DNA of 64,000 nucleotides from NCBI GenBank assembly GCA_002305805.1, contig DBQY01000016.1, positions 182,341 through 246,340 of the forward strand, given 5' to 3'. This DNA is from Atopobium sp. UBA1382 (lineage in GTDB: Bacteria > Actinomycetota > Coriobacteriia > Coriobacteriales > Atopobiaceae). The notes beneath the pieces were generated by a model that was given only the letters and a program-made list of their open reading frames with translations, made no database searches and was not told the origin of the DNA. Shown here piece by piece: positions 1-7,626 of this stretch (within the stretch, counting starts at the first letter, position 1; each line of letters begins with the position of its first letter). Both the position numbers and the translations under genes were made by a program.

Positions 1-381
1 GTCATTGACGAGCTGGCGCCGCTGCTCAACGCGGCGAACATCGACCTCAAGGGTTTCTCGCCCGCCTTCTACGCGTCGTGCGGCGGCGCGCCGGGCTCGC
101 TCGACGCCGTACGGGCGACGATCGAGCGCCTCGCGGCGGAGCCTGGCTGTCATCTTGAGGTCACGACGCTGGTGGTGCCGGGCATGAACGACTCCGAGGA
201 GGAGGTCGATGCCATCGCCGCGTGGTTGGCGGGCCTTCCCGGCGAGATTGTCTACCACGTGACGCGCTACTTCCCGCACTGGCGCATGACAGACGTCCCC
301 GCCACGCCCGTGGCTACCGTGCGGCGTCTCTCCGACGTCGCCCGTCGCCACCTTGCCCACGTCTACGCGGGCAACTGCTGA
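1..381 (+). CDS. amrS: AmmeMemoRadiSam-system radical SAM enzyme (AmrS-like), C-terminal part
   Basis: Only the C-terminal 126 codons lie in the window; the start and the radical-SAM CX3CX2C cluster are upstream. The visible part has the family's second half: NIDLKGFS near the beginning, then EVTTLVVPGMND, then a YHVTRYFPHWRM segment and a VYAGNC end. These match the pyruvate formate-lyase activase-like radical SAM proteins usually found beside AMMECR1 and Memo proteins. Those partners are not visible here. The gene stops 13 bp from the end of the convergent FUSC gene. The physiological reaction of the family is not settled, so only the family is claimed. Confidence 0.8.
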   Translation, partial: VIDELAPLLNAANIDLKGFSPAFYASCGGAPGSLDAVRATIERLAAEPGCHLEVTTLVVPGMNDSEEEVDAIAAWLAGLPGEIVYHVTRYFPHWRMTDVPATPVATVRRLSDVARRHLAHVYAGNC

Positions 382-394
382 GGGAGCCCCTCGC

Positions 395-2425
395 TCACGC
401 GTGACGGACCTCGTCGAGGTAGCTCGGTCGCTCCACGAGCGCGCCGCGCGCGTCGTCGACGGCCAGCCGCAGCTCTCCCGCGCGGTCCACGTACTGCTGC
501 AGCACGTAGCGTACGTCCTCGCTGCGTATGCCCATGACCAGGACCTCCGCCTCGTCCACGCCCGTGCCAAAGCGCTCCGGGTCGCAGCGGGACTCCGCCA
601 GGCCTACGATCCGCTCGAACAGCGCCCGCTCGTCCGCCCCCACGGCGCCCAGTCGCACCAGCAGCTCGAGCTGCTCCAGCTCGCAGCCTATCTCCCACAG
701 GCAGAAGAGCATTCGATCCGCCGCATCGCGATAGCGCGTCACCTCCGCGATCTCCGCGTTCTTCTCACCTGCCGCCGATATGGCGTCGAGCAGGGCGTTT
801 GCCTGCGTGTGCACCATCTGGAAGTGCAGCAGCCGCTCCGAGGAGACGATCGTGTCCACGCGCTCGTCGAGTGTCGTGCGCACGAGGCCCCAGCTCTGGC
901 GCACCATGGCAAAGAGCTGGCGCACGTCGGCGGAGAAGAGGCGCCGGTCGGAGGTGGGCAGCACGAGGCGGTTGACCAGGGCCACGGTGACCACCGCCAG
1001 CACCAGGGAGCCAAGGCGCATGAGAGTGGCGTAGCCGTCGTCGACGGACACCGATGCCATGGTCACCGCGTACGCCGTCGCAAAGAAGGCGGAGGTCACC
1101 GTCCCCGGAGTCGCCGCGTAGAGCGGGGCCACGAGCACCATGCCCAGGACCATGATGCCGGCCCATCCCAGGTTGAGCAGCGCCACGGCGTGTACGAAGA
1201 CGCAGCCCAGCGCCGTGCCCGCCATGCGCGTGCGCATGCGCCGCGAGCTCTCGTCCGGGAAGGGTTGCAGCAGCAGGTAGGCGTGGAGCACGTACCAGTA
1301 GAGGTGGTCCACCGGCAGCAGCAGGTTGGCGCTGCAGCTCACAGCCAGCACGACGCCGCAGCGCACGGAGAAGCGCATCTCAAAGGAGTCGAGCGTGGGG
1401 CGTTTGCGGAAGAGCGCCGTGCGGGCGGCGTGGGCCGCGGACATGTGCCAGACGCGCTGCTGCGGGTCGTCGGCGGTGCGCAGGATGAGAAGCAGCATGT
1501 TGAGGTAGCTCCGGCAGAAGATCCGGAAGCGCGGCTCGTCCGCCTCCTGGTGCTCGAGCAGGGTGCGCGTGCGGTTGGCCAGGACGGCGCGCCGGGCCGT
1601 GCCGGCATTGGCGTCCACGACCGCGTCCAGCTCGCGCGTGAGGCCCGCGAGCTCGCCGAGAAGCGCCACGTGGTCGGCGCGGTGACGGTCGCTCCAGTCG
1701 AAGTTGCCGGTGAGATAGGCCGTGCGCTGGGCGAGCGTGGCCATCATGTCGAGGAGGTTCACGGTGCGCGGGGGCGCCGTGGAGTCCTCGCGCGCGGAGT
1801 AGGCGAGGGCCGCGAACTCGCGGCGCAGGGCGAGCAGCTCGGCGCGCAGCGGCTCGTCGATGCCCTGCTCCGCGGCGCGAGCGAGGTCGTCGGCGAGGCG
1901 GCGCACGCACTCGTGCAGGCGCGCCCTGGCCTGCCGCCCGCGGTGACGCAGCGCGCCCGCGGCGAGAAGCCCGACGCTCAGCGTGACGCAGCAGGCGGCG
2001 AGGACGGCCGCCTGCGTCGCGAACGATGCCACGAGGTTGCCCGGCCGTAGCTGCAGGAATGCAAAGAGCATGGTGTAGGGGAAGTAACGACGCGGGTTGA
2101 GCTGCGACGAGCGCATGAACACCAGGGCGAACGGCATGGCCAGGTTCACGGCGACGCACAGCGCCACGTTGGCAACCGCCACGCGCGCCCCCACGAGCGC
2201 GAGCGCGCTCACCAGGAAGAACCGGGCGTACTGCGACGGCGGGTTGTACTTGGTGAGGCGTGTCTCAAAGAGCGTGGTGAACGGCGAGACCGCGAGTAGG
2301 TACCGGTCGCCAAATCCGAGCTGCACGATCCAGAACAGGGCGATGAAGAACGCGATGACGGGCAGCGTGCCCACGAGCTGGGCGCGCCGGTCGCACGTCC
2401 ACCGTATGATCTTCTCGCGCGTCAT
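395..2425 (-). CDS. FUSC family membrane protein (aromatic acid exporter-like)
   Basis: About 676 residues, the usual size for fusaric-acid-resistance/AaeB-like proteins. It has two blocks of hydrophobic helices, roughly residues 15-140 and 320-470, each followed by a charged, mainly helical cytoplasmic region; this two-repeat layout is typical of FUSC proteins. The family is linked to efflux of aromatic acids and other small anions, but the substrate here is unknown. I use the ATG (MTREKIIRW); a GTG six codons upstream would give 682 residues and overlap the transporter gene before it by 8 bp. Neither start has a strong ribosome site. It is the last gene of a three-gene minus-strand operon behind two magnesium-type genes. 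Confidence 0.75.
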   Translation of the reverse strand: MTREKIIRWTCDRRAQLVGTLPVIAFFIALFWIVQLGFGDRYLLAVSPFTTLFETRLTKYNPPSQYARFFLVSALALVGARVAVANVALCVAVNLAMPFALVFMRSSQLNPRRYFPYTMLFAFLQLRPGNLVASFATQAAVLAACCVTLSVGLLAAGALRHRGRQARARLHECVRRLADDLARAAEQGIDEPLRAELLALRREFAALAYSAREDSTAPPRTVNLLDMMATLAQRTAYLTGNFDWSDRHRADHVALLGELAGLTRELDAVVDANAGTARRAVLANRTRTLLEHQEADEPRFRIFCRSYLNMLLLILRTADDPQQRVWHMSAAHAARTALFRKRPTLDSFEMRFSVRCGVVLAVSCSANLLLPVDHLYWYVLHAYLLLQPFPDESSRRMRTRMAGTALGCVFVHAVALLNLGWAGIMVLGMVLVAPLYAATPGTVTSAFFATAYAVTMASVSVDDGYATLMRLGSLVLAVVTVALVNRLVLPTSDRRLFSADVRQLFAMVRQSWGLVRTTLDERVDTIVSSERLLHFQMVHTQANALLDAISAAGEKNAEIAEVTRYRDAADRMLFCLWEIGCELEQLELLVRLGAVGADERALFERIVGLAESRCDPERFGTGVDEAEVLVMGIRSEDVRYVLQQYVDRAGELRLAVDDARGALVERPSYLDEVRHA

Positions 2426-2435
2426 GCCCCCATTG

Positions 2436-3686
2436 TCACACACCTAGGGCCTGCATGACGAACATGATGATCGTGAGCACCGTCACGGCAACGATCGTGA
2501 ACCACGTGAGCGCGTTCCAGGCGCGTCCGTTGGCAAAGCGGCCCATGACGTGCTTGTCACTGGCGATGAGCACCATGAAGACGAGAAGCACGGGCAGCAG
2601 CACGCCGTTGATGACCTGGGCGATCATCATGATGCCAAAGAGGTTGACGTTGGGCAGCATGACCACTACGGCGGAGATCGCGATGACGGCGGTGATGATG
2701 CTGCGATACGTTGGCGCCTCGGCCCAGCTGCGATCCGCGCCGCGTTCCCAGCCAAAGGCCTCGCAGACCGCGCTCGACGTGATGCCCGGCAGCACGCAGG
2801 CGGCGAGGAAGGACGCGCCTGTGAGGCCCGCCCCGAAGAGCAGCTCGGCGTAGTCGCCCACGAGCGGTGCCAGTGCGGCAGCCGCGTCCTCGGCCCCGCT
2901 CACGGTCACGCCGGCTGGGTGCAGCACGGCGCCGGTGGTGAGGATGATGAACCACGAGATGACGCTCGCCGCCACGGCGCCCGTCACGGTGTCGACGCGC
3001 TGGTAGGGGAGGTCCTCGGCGCGCGCGTTCTTCTCGACCACGTTGGACTGCGCCAGAAAGAGCATCCAGGGGGCGATGGCCGTACCCACGCTCGCCACCA
3101 GCAGCGACAGGTACTGCGGCGTGGCCTCCACGTGTGGCACCACCGTGTGCAGGAGGGCGTCACCCCAGTCGGGGCCGACCATGACGCCGGCCACGATGTA
3201 GGTCACAAAGACGCACGCGATGGCGAGAAGGACCTTCTCGATGCGTCGGTACGACCCGCTCATCGTGAGCAGCCAGATGGCGAGCGCCGCCACTGGCACG
3301 CTCACGTGGACCGGCACGCCGAAGAGCGCGAGCGCGGAGGCGATGCCCGCGAACTCGGAGAGGGTGACCGTGGTGTTGGAGACGAGGAGCGCAAGCATGG
3401 CGAGGGCGGAGAGGCGCACGCCAAACTGCTCGCGGATGAGCGAGGCGAGGCCCTTGCCCGTGACGCAGCCCATGCGCGCCGCGGTCTCCTGCGCCACGAT
3501 GAGCAGAAAGCACATCACCGGCACGGTCCAGAGCTGCATGAAGCCAAAGAGCGCGCCCGCGTTGGAGTAGGTGGCCACGCCGCCGGCATCCGCGCCCGCG
3601 AGCGCGGCCACCATGCCGGGGCCCATCGCCGCGAGGATGCGGCGCGGCTCAAGCCGCGTGCGCGCGTTCTTCTCGTCCAACGGCAT
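2436..3686 (-). CDS. NRAMP-related divalent metal transporter, NRMT (magnesium) type
   Basis: 416 residues with about 11 membrane helices and the NRAMP/SLC11 fold pattern. The metal-site residues differ from MntH: helix 1 reads GADAGGV, so the DPGN motif has become DAGG (Asp33 kept, Asn replaced by Gly36). Helix 6 reads AIAPWMLFL, so the MPH methionine has become Ala205. From memory, this pair of changes marks the NRAMP-related magnesium transporters characterised from Eggerthella lenta, which take up Mg2+ and Mn2+ without proton coupling. The gene abuts the MgtE-sensor gene (stop and ATG adjacent), so the two are co-transcribed. Transport of Mg2+ rather than Fe2+/Mn2+ is inferred from these residues and the neighbour. 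Confidence 0.85.
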   Translation of the reverse strand: MPLDEKNARTRLEPRRILAAMGPGMVAALAGADAGGVATYSNAGALFGFMQLWTVPVMCFLLIVAQETAARMGCVTGKGLASLIREQFGVRLSALAMLALLVSNTTVTLSEFAGIASALALFGVPVHVSVPVAALAIWLLTMSGSYRRIEKVLLAIACVFVTYIVAGVMVGPDWGDALLHTVVPHVEATPQYLSLLVASVGTAIAPWMLFLAQSNVVEKNARAEDLPYQRVDTVTGAVAASVISWFIILTTGAVLHPAGVTVSGAEDAAAALAPLVGDYAELLFGAGLTGASFLAACVLPGITSSAVCEAFGWERGADRSWAEAPTYRSIITAVIAISAVVVMLPNVNLFGIMMIAQVINGVLLPVLLVFMVLIASDKHVMGRFANGRAWNALTWFTIVAVTVLTIIMFVMQALGV

Positions 3687-5561
3687 CTAGAACCCCGACC
3701 CCACCATGCCGCCGGGACCGGCGAGCGCGATCGCCGCGCCCGTGAAGACCGCGACGGCCACGATCATGGCGACGACGGACAGCGTGAAGCCCGAGGTCTC
3801 CTTGTTGGCCTCGTCACGTGCGCGAAGGACACCCAGGTAGACCGGGGTAAGCGCAAAGGACACGAAGATGCTTGCCGCTGCGGCAAAGCCGCCGGTCACG
3901 AGGGCGTCGCCAAGGCTGCCCTCGAAGAGCCCCGCCGTCGGAACCGCCGGTGACATGATCACGTTCATGAGCGCGACCACGATCAGGGCGAGCAGGACCG
4001 CAAGCGCCACGCCCGTGCCCACGCCCTTGAACGTGAAGCCCAGCATGGAGGGGGAGTCCTCGTCGTCGGGGTCGTTCTCCAGGAAGAAGTTGGTCACGTA
4101 GGAGATGGAGTCGTCCGCGAGCACGAGTGCCACGGCGAGCGGAATCGCAATGGTGAGCGTCTCGGCCAGCGTGAGGTGGCCGCCCACGGCCAGTGCCAGC
4201 GCCACCACGCCGAGCGCCCAGAGGACCACCCACACGTTGCGGCGCACGAGCCAGATGAGCGTGCTCGCGTGGCCGGAGTCCTCGCCGTCCGCGGAGCCGC
4301 CGGCGACGCGCAGGTCCTCGGCGTGCTCCTCCTCCAGGACGTCGAGCGCGTCGTCGACGGTGACGATGCCCAGCAGGCGCCCCTCGTCGTTCACGACGGG
4401 CATGGCCAGCAGGTTGTACTTGGCGATGTCCTCGGCCACGTCCTCCTGGTCGTCCTCGGGGCTCGCGGTCACCAGGTCCGCGGTGGCGAGCTCCGCCAGG
4501 CGCGTCTCGGGTTCCGCCACGACGATCGCGTTCAGCGTGACGACGCCGGTGAGCTTGTGCTCCTCGTCCACCAGGTAGACGTAGCGCACGGACTCGAAGT
4601 CCTCGTCCAGCCCGCGCAGCATCTCAACGGCGTCGGCCACGGTGGCATCCTCGGCGACGGTCGCCACCTCGGAGGTCATGATGCGGCCCGCGGTGTTCTC
4701 GCGGTAGCCGAGCAGCTGGCGGATCGCGCGCTGCTCCTGGACGCCCATCAGGCGCAGAAGCTTCTCGGCCTTGTCGTAGTCCAGCTCGCTGACCAGCTCG
4801 GCCGCGTCGTCCGGGTCCATCTCGGAGAGGATGCGCGAGGCGTCGGTCTCGGTGAGGTTGCCCATGAGCTCGGCGGCCATCGCGTCGTCGTCGAACTCGG
4901 CCATCGCGCCGGCGCGCTGCTCGTCGTCGAGCTGCGCAAAGACCTGGCCGCGCAGGCGCGGGTCCAGCCGCTCGATGATGTCGGCGATGTCGGCGGGGTG
5001 CATGTCGTCGAGCGTCTTGTGGGAGACGGAGAGCTTGACGTTGGAGAGGTCGCGCTCCACGAGGTCCATGTAGCTCCACGCGATGATCTTCTCGGGCAGG
5101 GGGTGGCCAAAGGTCTTGGCCAGGCGCAGCGCCACGCGCTCGAGCGCCGGGTGCAGGCTGCGCAGAAGGCCGCGCGCGCCCACCTCGGCGCCCAGCAGGC
5201 GCAGCTGGGTGGAGCTCGTGTCCGAGAGCTTGAGGTCGTTCACGCGCACGACGCGCATACCGTGGGTGTCCACGATCTGCTTGTTGAGGATGTCGCGGGC
5301 CAGGAGGACCTCGTCCGGCTGGAGGTACGAGAAGCGCAGGTCGGTGGCCGTGACCTTGAGGTGGACCTCGGACTCGTCGTAGGTGTCCACGTACTTGCGC
5401 CAGGAGATCATGATGGGCGTGCGGCCGGGGCCCATGAAGGCCAGACTCGTGATGCGGGGGAAGACCTCGCCCGTGGCGATGCCCAGGTCAGAGACCGTGC
5501 CGACCTTCTCGCCGTCGGCGTCAAGAACGGGGTTGCCCAGGAGTTGGGACAGGTAGATCAT
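3687..5561 (-). CDS. PRC-barrel/MgtE-N/CBS sensor protein with C-terminal membrane domain
   Basis: 624 residues. Residues about 1-150 look like PRC-barrel-type beta sequence. Residues about 170-290 are an acidic MgtE N-terminal helical domain (HPADIADIIERLDP, then repeated DPDDAAELVSEL). Residues about 290-410 are a CBS pair beginning GRIMTSEVATV. Residues about 435-620 hold about five membrane helices. In MgtE channels the N and CBS domains bind Mg2+ and close the pore. The membrane part here lacks the conserved MgtE pore sequence (no GNxGxQ-type segment), so it is probably not a classical MgtE channel. Its position directly before the NRMT gene suggests Mg2+ sensing or gating for that transporter. 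AAGGAG lies at proper spacing before the ATG. Confidence 0.75.
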   Translation of the reverse strand: MIYLSQLLGNPVLDADGEKVGTVSDLGIATGEVFPRITSLAFMGPGRTPIMISWRKYVDTYDESEVHLKVTATDLRFSYLQPDEVLLARDILNKQIVDTHGMRVVRVNDLKLSDTSSTQLRLLGAEVGARGLLRSLHPALERVALRLAKTFGHPLPEKIIAWSYMDLVERDLSNVKLSVSHKTLDDMHPADIADIIERLDPRLRGQVFAQLDDEQRAGAMAEFDDDAMAAELMGNLTETDASRILSEMDPDDAAELVSELDYDKAEKLLRLMGVQEQRAIRQLLGYRENTAGRIMTSEVATVAEDATVADAVEMLRGLDEDFESVRYVYLVDEEHKLTGVVTLNAIVVAEPETRLAELATADLVTASPEDDQEDVAEDIAKYNLLAMPVVNDEGRLLGIVTVDDALDVLEEEHAEDLRVAGGSADGEDSGHASTLIWLVRRNVWVVLWALGVVALALAVGGHLTLAETLTIAIPLAVALVLADDSISYVTNFFLENDPDDEDSPSMLGFTFKGVGTGVALAVLLALIVVALMNVIMSPAVPTAGLFEGSLGDALVTGGFAAAASIFVSFALTPVYLGVLRARDEANKETSGFTLSVVAMIVAVAVFTGAAIALAGPGGMVGSGF

Positions 5562-5674
5562 TCGTGCTCCTTACGCGCGTCGCTCACCGGCGCGCCGCAG
5601 GGCACGCCGCAGGTCATCGACTGTGAGGTCGAGGTTTCATGCGGACCTTTCTCCTAGGTGGATTTGTCGGCTGT

Positions 5675-5680
5675 ATTGTA
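5675..5680 (-). promoter_or_regulatory. candidate -10 box for the Mg-transport operon
   Basis: TACAAT on the minus strand, about 115 nt before the ATG of the MgtE-sensor gene. No good -35 hexamer is visible. The implied leader of about 110 nt is long enough for RNA regulation, but I could not match it to the M-box or the yybP-ykoY manganese element. Confidence 0.3.
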
Positions 5681-5717
5681 GCCCAAGCGCGGGCCGCGCG
5701 GTGCCGGGTATGGGGAA

Positions 5718-6380
5718 TCAGAGGTACGACGCGGTCCTGCGCATGTCGGTGACCAGGTCCACGTTGCCGTCGGCCCTCATGAGCTCGACCAGTCGGCCGG
5801 CGTTGTCATGGTCGTCGGCGATCGCCTGCGCCTCGGCGGCGGTTATCCCGACGAGCTGGACGAACCTGGTCTCCCCGTACACGGACGTCTGGGGCTCGGC
5901 CTCCGTGTCGTCCACCAGAAGGAGCGCCGTGATCAGGGAGTCCGAGCCGATGCGAAGGGGGCTCCCGTCGCCCCTGATGCACGCCCCCGGAAGGGTGGGG
6001 CGACCGGTCGTGTACGTGTATCTCGCCAGGTTGGACATCGTGCTGACCGCCCAGAGGCACTCCTCGACGTCCTTCTCGGCGAGCTTCATCGTCATCTCGT
6101 AGCCCCAGCCGTTGCGCGTGCCCCCGAAGGCGTCCTCGTCGCCGTAGAGCACGGTCATCCCATAGGTGACCAGGTGCTTGTAGCCCTTCGGGGAGGTGTA
6201 GAAGGAGAAGCCGTCCAGGTACTCGTTGCCGCCGAACATCGCCCTGGCGTGCAGGTTCGTCCCGTAGTGCTCGGGGAGCTGCCCCGGGTAGAGCCTCTCG
6301 AAGGCGTCGTCGATGGCCTGCCAGCCCGGGGCGTACTCGTCGTCCTCGCGGAGTCGGGCAAGAAACTCGTCCCTTGTCAT
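5718..6380 (-). CDS. SUFU (suppressor of fused) domain protein
   Basis: 220 residues. The sequence has the bacterial SUFU pattern: a GWQAIDDAFERLYPGQ opening, a GG-x-LDGFSFY segment, HLVTYGMTVLY, and GWGYEMTMKL. Bacterial SUFU-domain proteins are mostly of unknown role; some occur as immunity or partner proteins in toxin loci, but no toxin gene is adjacent here. The ATG follows AGAGGGG at acceptable spacing. The upstream LemA gene ends 27 bp before this start on the same strand, so the two probably form one transcript. The role is left open. Confidence 0.75.
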   Translation of the reverse strand: MTRDEFLARLREDDEYAPGWQAIDDAFERLYPGQLPEHYGTNLHARAMFGGNEYLDGFSFYTSPKGYKHLVTYGMTVLYGDEDAFGGTRNGWGYEMTMKLAEKDVEECLWAVSTMSNLARYTYTTGRPTLPGACIRGDGSPLRIGSDSLITALLLVDDTEAEPQTSVYGETRFVQLVGITAAEAQAIADDHDNAGRLVELMRADGNVDLVTDMRRTASYL

Positions 6381-6407
6381 GGCGCGCCCCTCTGTTGTCG
6401 CGGCCTT

Positions 6408-6977
6408 CTAGAACCTGGTCCAGGGCAGCTCGCGGCCGGCCCCGTTGCCGTCCCGTCTCGCGCGCACGCTCATGCGCGGGCGATAGCGCATCCCGCCGAT
6501 CTTGTTGCCGGGGAAGCTGGTGACCAGGGCGTTGTAGCCACGGACCTCCTCGTCGTAGGCGCGGCGCGCCTGCTCGAGGTCCTTCTCGGCCTCCGCGATC
6601 TGGCCCATGAGCGCTACGAGGTCAGGGTTGGTCATGAGGGCCGTCGAGCGCTCGGCCACGGCAAAGATCTCGCGCAGCGTCTGCGTGAGGGCCTGCGAGG
6701 CGACGATCTTATCGGCCGGCTGCTCCGCGGCGTCAACAGTGACGCGGGCGGAAGAGAGCGCGTCCAGCATCTCGCGGCCGTGCTCGCCGCGCTCCGCCAT
6801 GGTCGCCTCGAGCGAGGCCACGAGCTCGCCGCGTCGCACGAGGGCGGCGTCGAGGACCTTCCACGTGGTGCGGCACTTCTCGTCTGCGCCCATGATGTTG
6901 AGGTAGGTGCGGGTGTAGACCATGACCAGGGCGATGACGGCCAGACCGACGAAGAGTATCACGACGATGGGGTCCAC
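6408..6977 (-). CDS. LemA family protein
   Basis: 189 residues: an N-terminal membrane helix (residues 4-23) followed by long amphipathic helices. The family pattern is visible: YNxL-like opening, DAALVRRGELVASLEATM, then RAYDEEVRGYNALVTSFPGNKIGGM. This makes a four-helix bundle anchored by one N-terminal helix. LemA proteins are widespread and of poorly known function. The GTG start is chosen because AAGGAG lies five bases upstream. It precedes the SUFU gene and is preceded by tRNA-Ser on the same strand. The tail after GGM is shorter and more basic than in many LemA proteins. Confidence 0.85.
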   Translation of the reverse strand: MDPIVVILFVGLAVIALVMVYTRTYLNIMGADEKCRTTWKVLDAALVRRGELVASLEATMAERGEHGREMLDALSSARVTVDAAEQPADKIVASQALTQTLREIFAVAERSTALMTNPDLVALMGQIAEAEKDLEQARRAYDEEVRGYNALVTSFPGNKIGGMRYRPRMSVRARRDGNGAGRELPWTRF

Positions 6978-7005
6978 GGGCGCTCCTTAGGGCAAGCGTG
7001 CGCAA

Positions 7006-7098
7006 TGGCGGAGGAGGAGGGATTCGAACCCTCGGAACGGGGGTTACCCGCTCGACGGTTTTCAAGACCGCTGCAATCAACCACTCTGCCACTCCTCC
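7006..7098 (-). tRNA. tRNA-Ser (anticodon UGA)
   Basis: The minus strand folds as a class II tRNA: acceptor GGAGGAG pairs with the 3' side before an encoded CCA. The anticodon stem GCGGT/ACCGT encloses loop CTTGAAA, giving UGA. A long variable arm follows, then T-loop GGTTCGAATCC. The discriminator is G, as usual for bacterial tRNA-Ser. At 93 nt including CCA it is normal for serine. It decodes UCA and UCG/UCU by wobble. Confidence 0.96.
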
Positions 7099-7158
7099 GA
7101 GTGCGCGAGCACTAGTATCCTACCCCATGTGGGGGGTTGCCGAGTGCGGGAGGCACGC

Positions 7159-7620
7159 GTGGGCGAGAAGAACGACGAGCAGTACATGCGTCTGGCGCTC
7201 GAGGAGGCCGAGGCGGCCGCGGCAGAGGGCGAGGTGCCCATCGGTGCCGTGGTGGTCTGCGACGGGCGCGTGGTCGCGCGGGCCCACAACCGGCGCGAGA
7301 ACGATGCTGACCCCTCGGCGCACGCGGAGTTTCTCGCCATGGTCGAGGCGGCGCGGGCGCTGGGGCGCTGGCGGCTCACGGGGTGCACGGTCTACGTGAC
7401 GCTGGAGCCGTGCCTCATGTGCGCGGGCCTCATGGTCAACGGGCGCGTGGACCGCTGCGTGTACGGTGCGGCCGACCCCAAGGGCGGCGCGCTCGGGACC
7501 CTCTACGACGTGAGCCGCGACGAGCGCCTCAACCACGAGTTCGAGGTCACGCCCGGCGTGCTCGCCGACGAGGCGGCGGGGCTGCTGCGGGCGTTCTTCC
7601 GCGCCCGTCGCCGCCGCTAG
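7159..7620 (+). CDS. tadA: tRNA-specific adenosine deaminase
   Basis: Makes inosine at position 34 of tRNA-Arg(ACG). From the GTG start it has 153 residues, the usual length. The zinc/catalytic motifs are clear: HAEF (His and catalytic Glu) and EPCLMC with both zinc-binding cysteines. The C-terminal VTPGVLADEAAGLLRAFF helix is typical of TadA and separates it from free cytosine or guanine deaminases. I chose this GTG because GGGAGG lies five bases before it; an earlier start would add ten residues without a better site. The gene ends 6 bp from the convergent lactate permease gene. Confidence 0.92.
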   Translation: MGEKNDEQYMRLALEEAEAAAAEGEVPIGAVVVCDGRVVARAHNRRENDADPSAHAEFLAMVEAARALGRWRLTGCTVYVTLEPCLMCAGLMVNGRVDRCVYGAADPKGGALGTLYDVSRDERLNHEFEVTPGVLADEAAGLLRAFFRARRRR

Positions 7621-7626
7621 CTGGCG

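Noticed and set aside
4176..5657. Plus-strand open frame opposite the MgtE-sensor gene
   Set aside because: Shadow frame; the domains are clear on the minus strand.
5562..5717. Magnesium or manganese riboswitch in the leader of the Mg operon
   Set aside because: I looked for M-box and yybP-ykoY consensus parts and found none I could align; an RNA family search would be needed.
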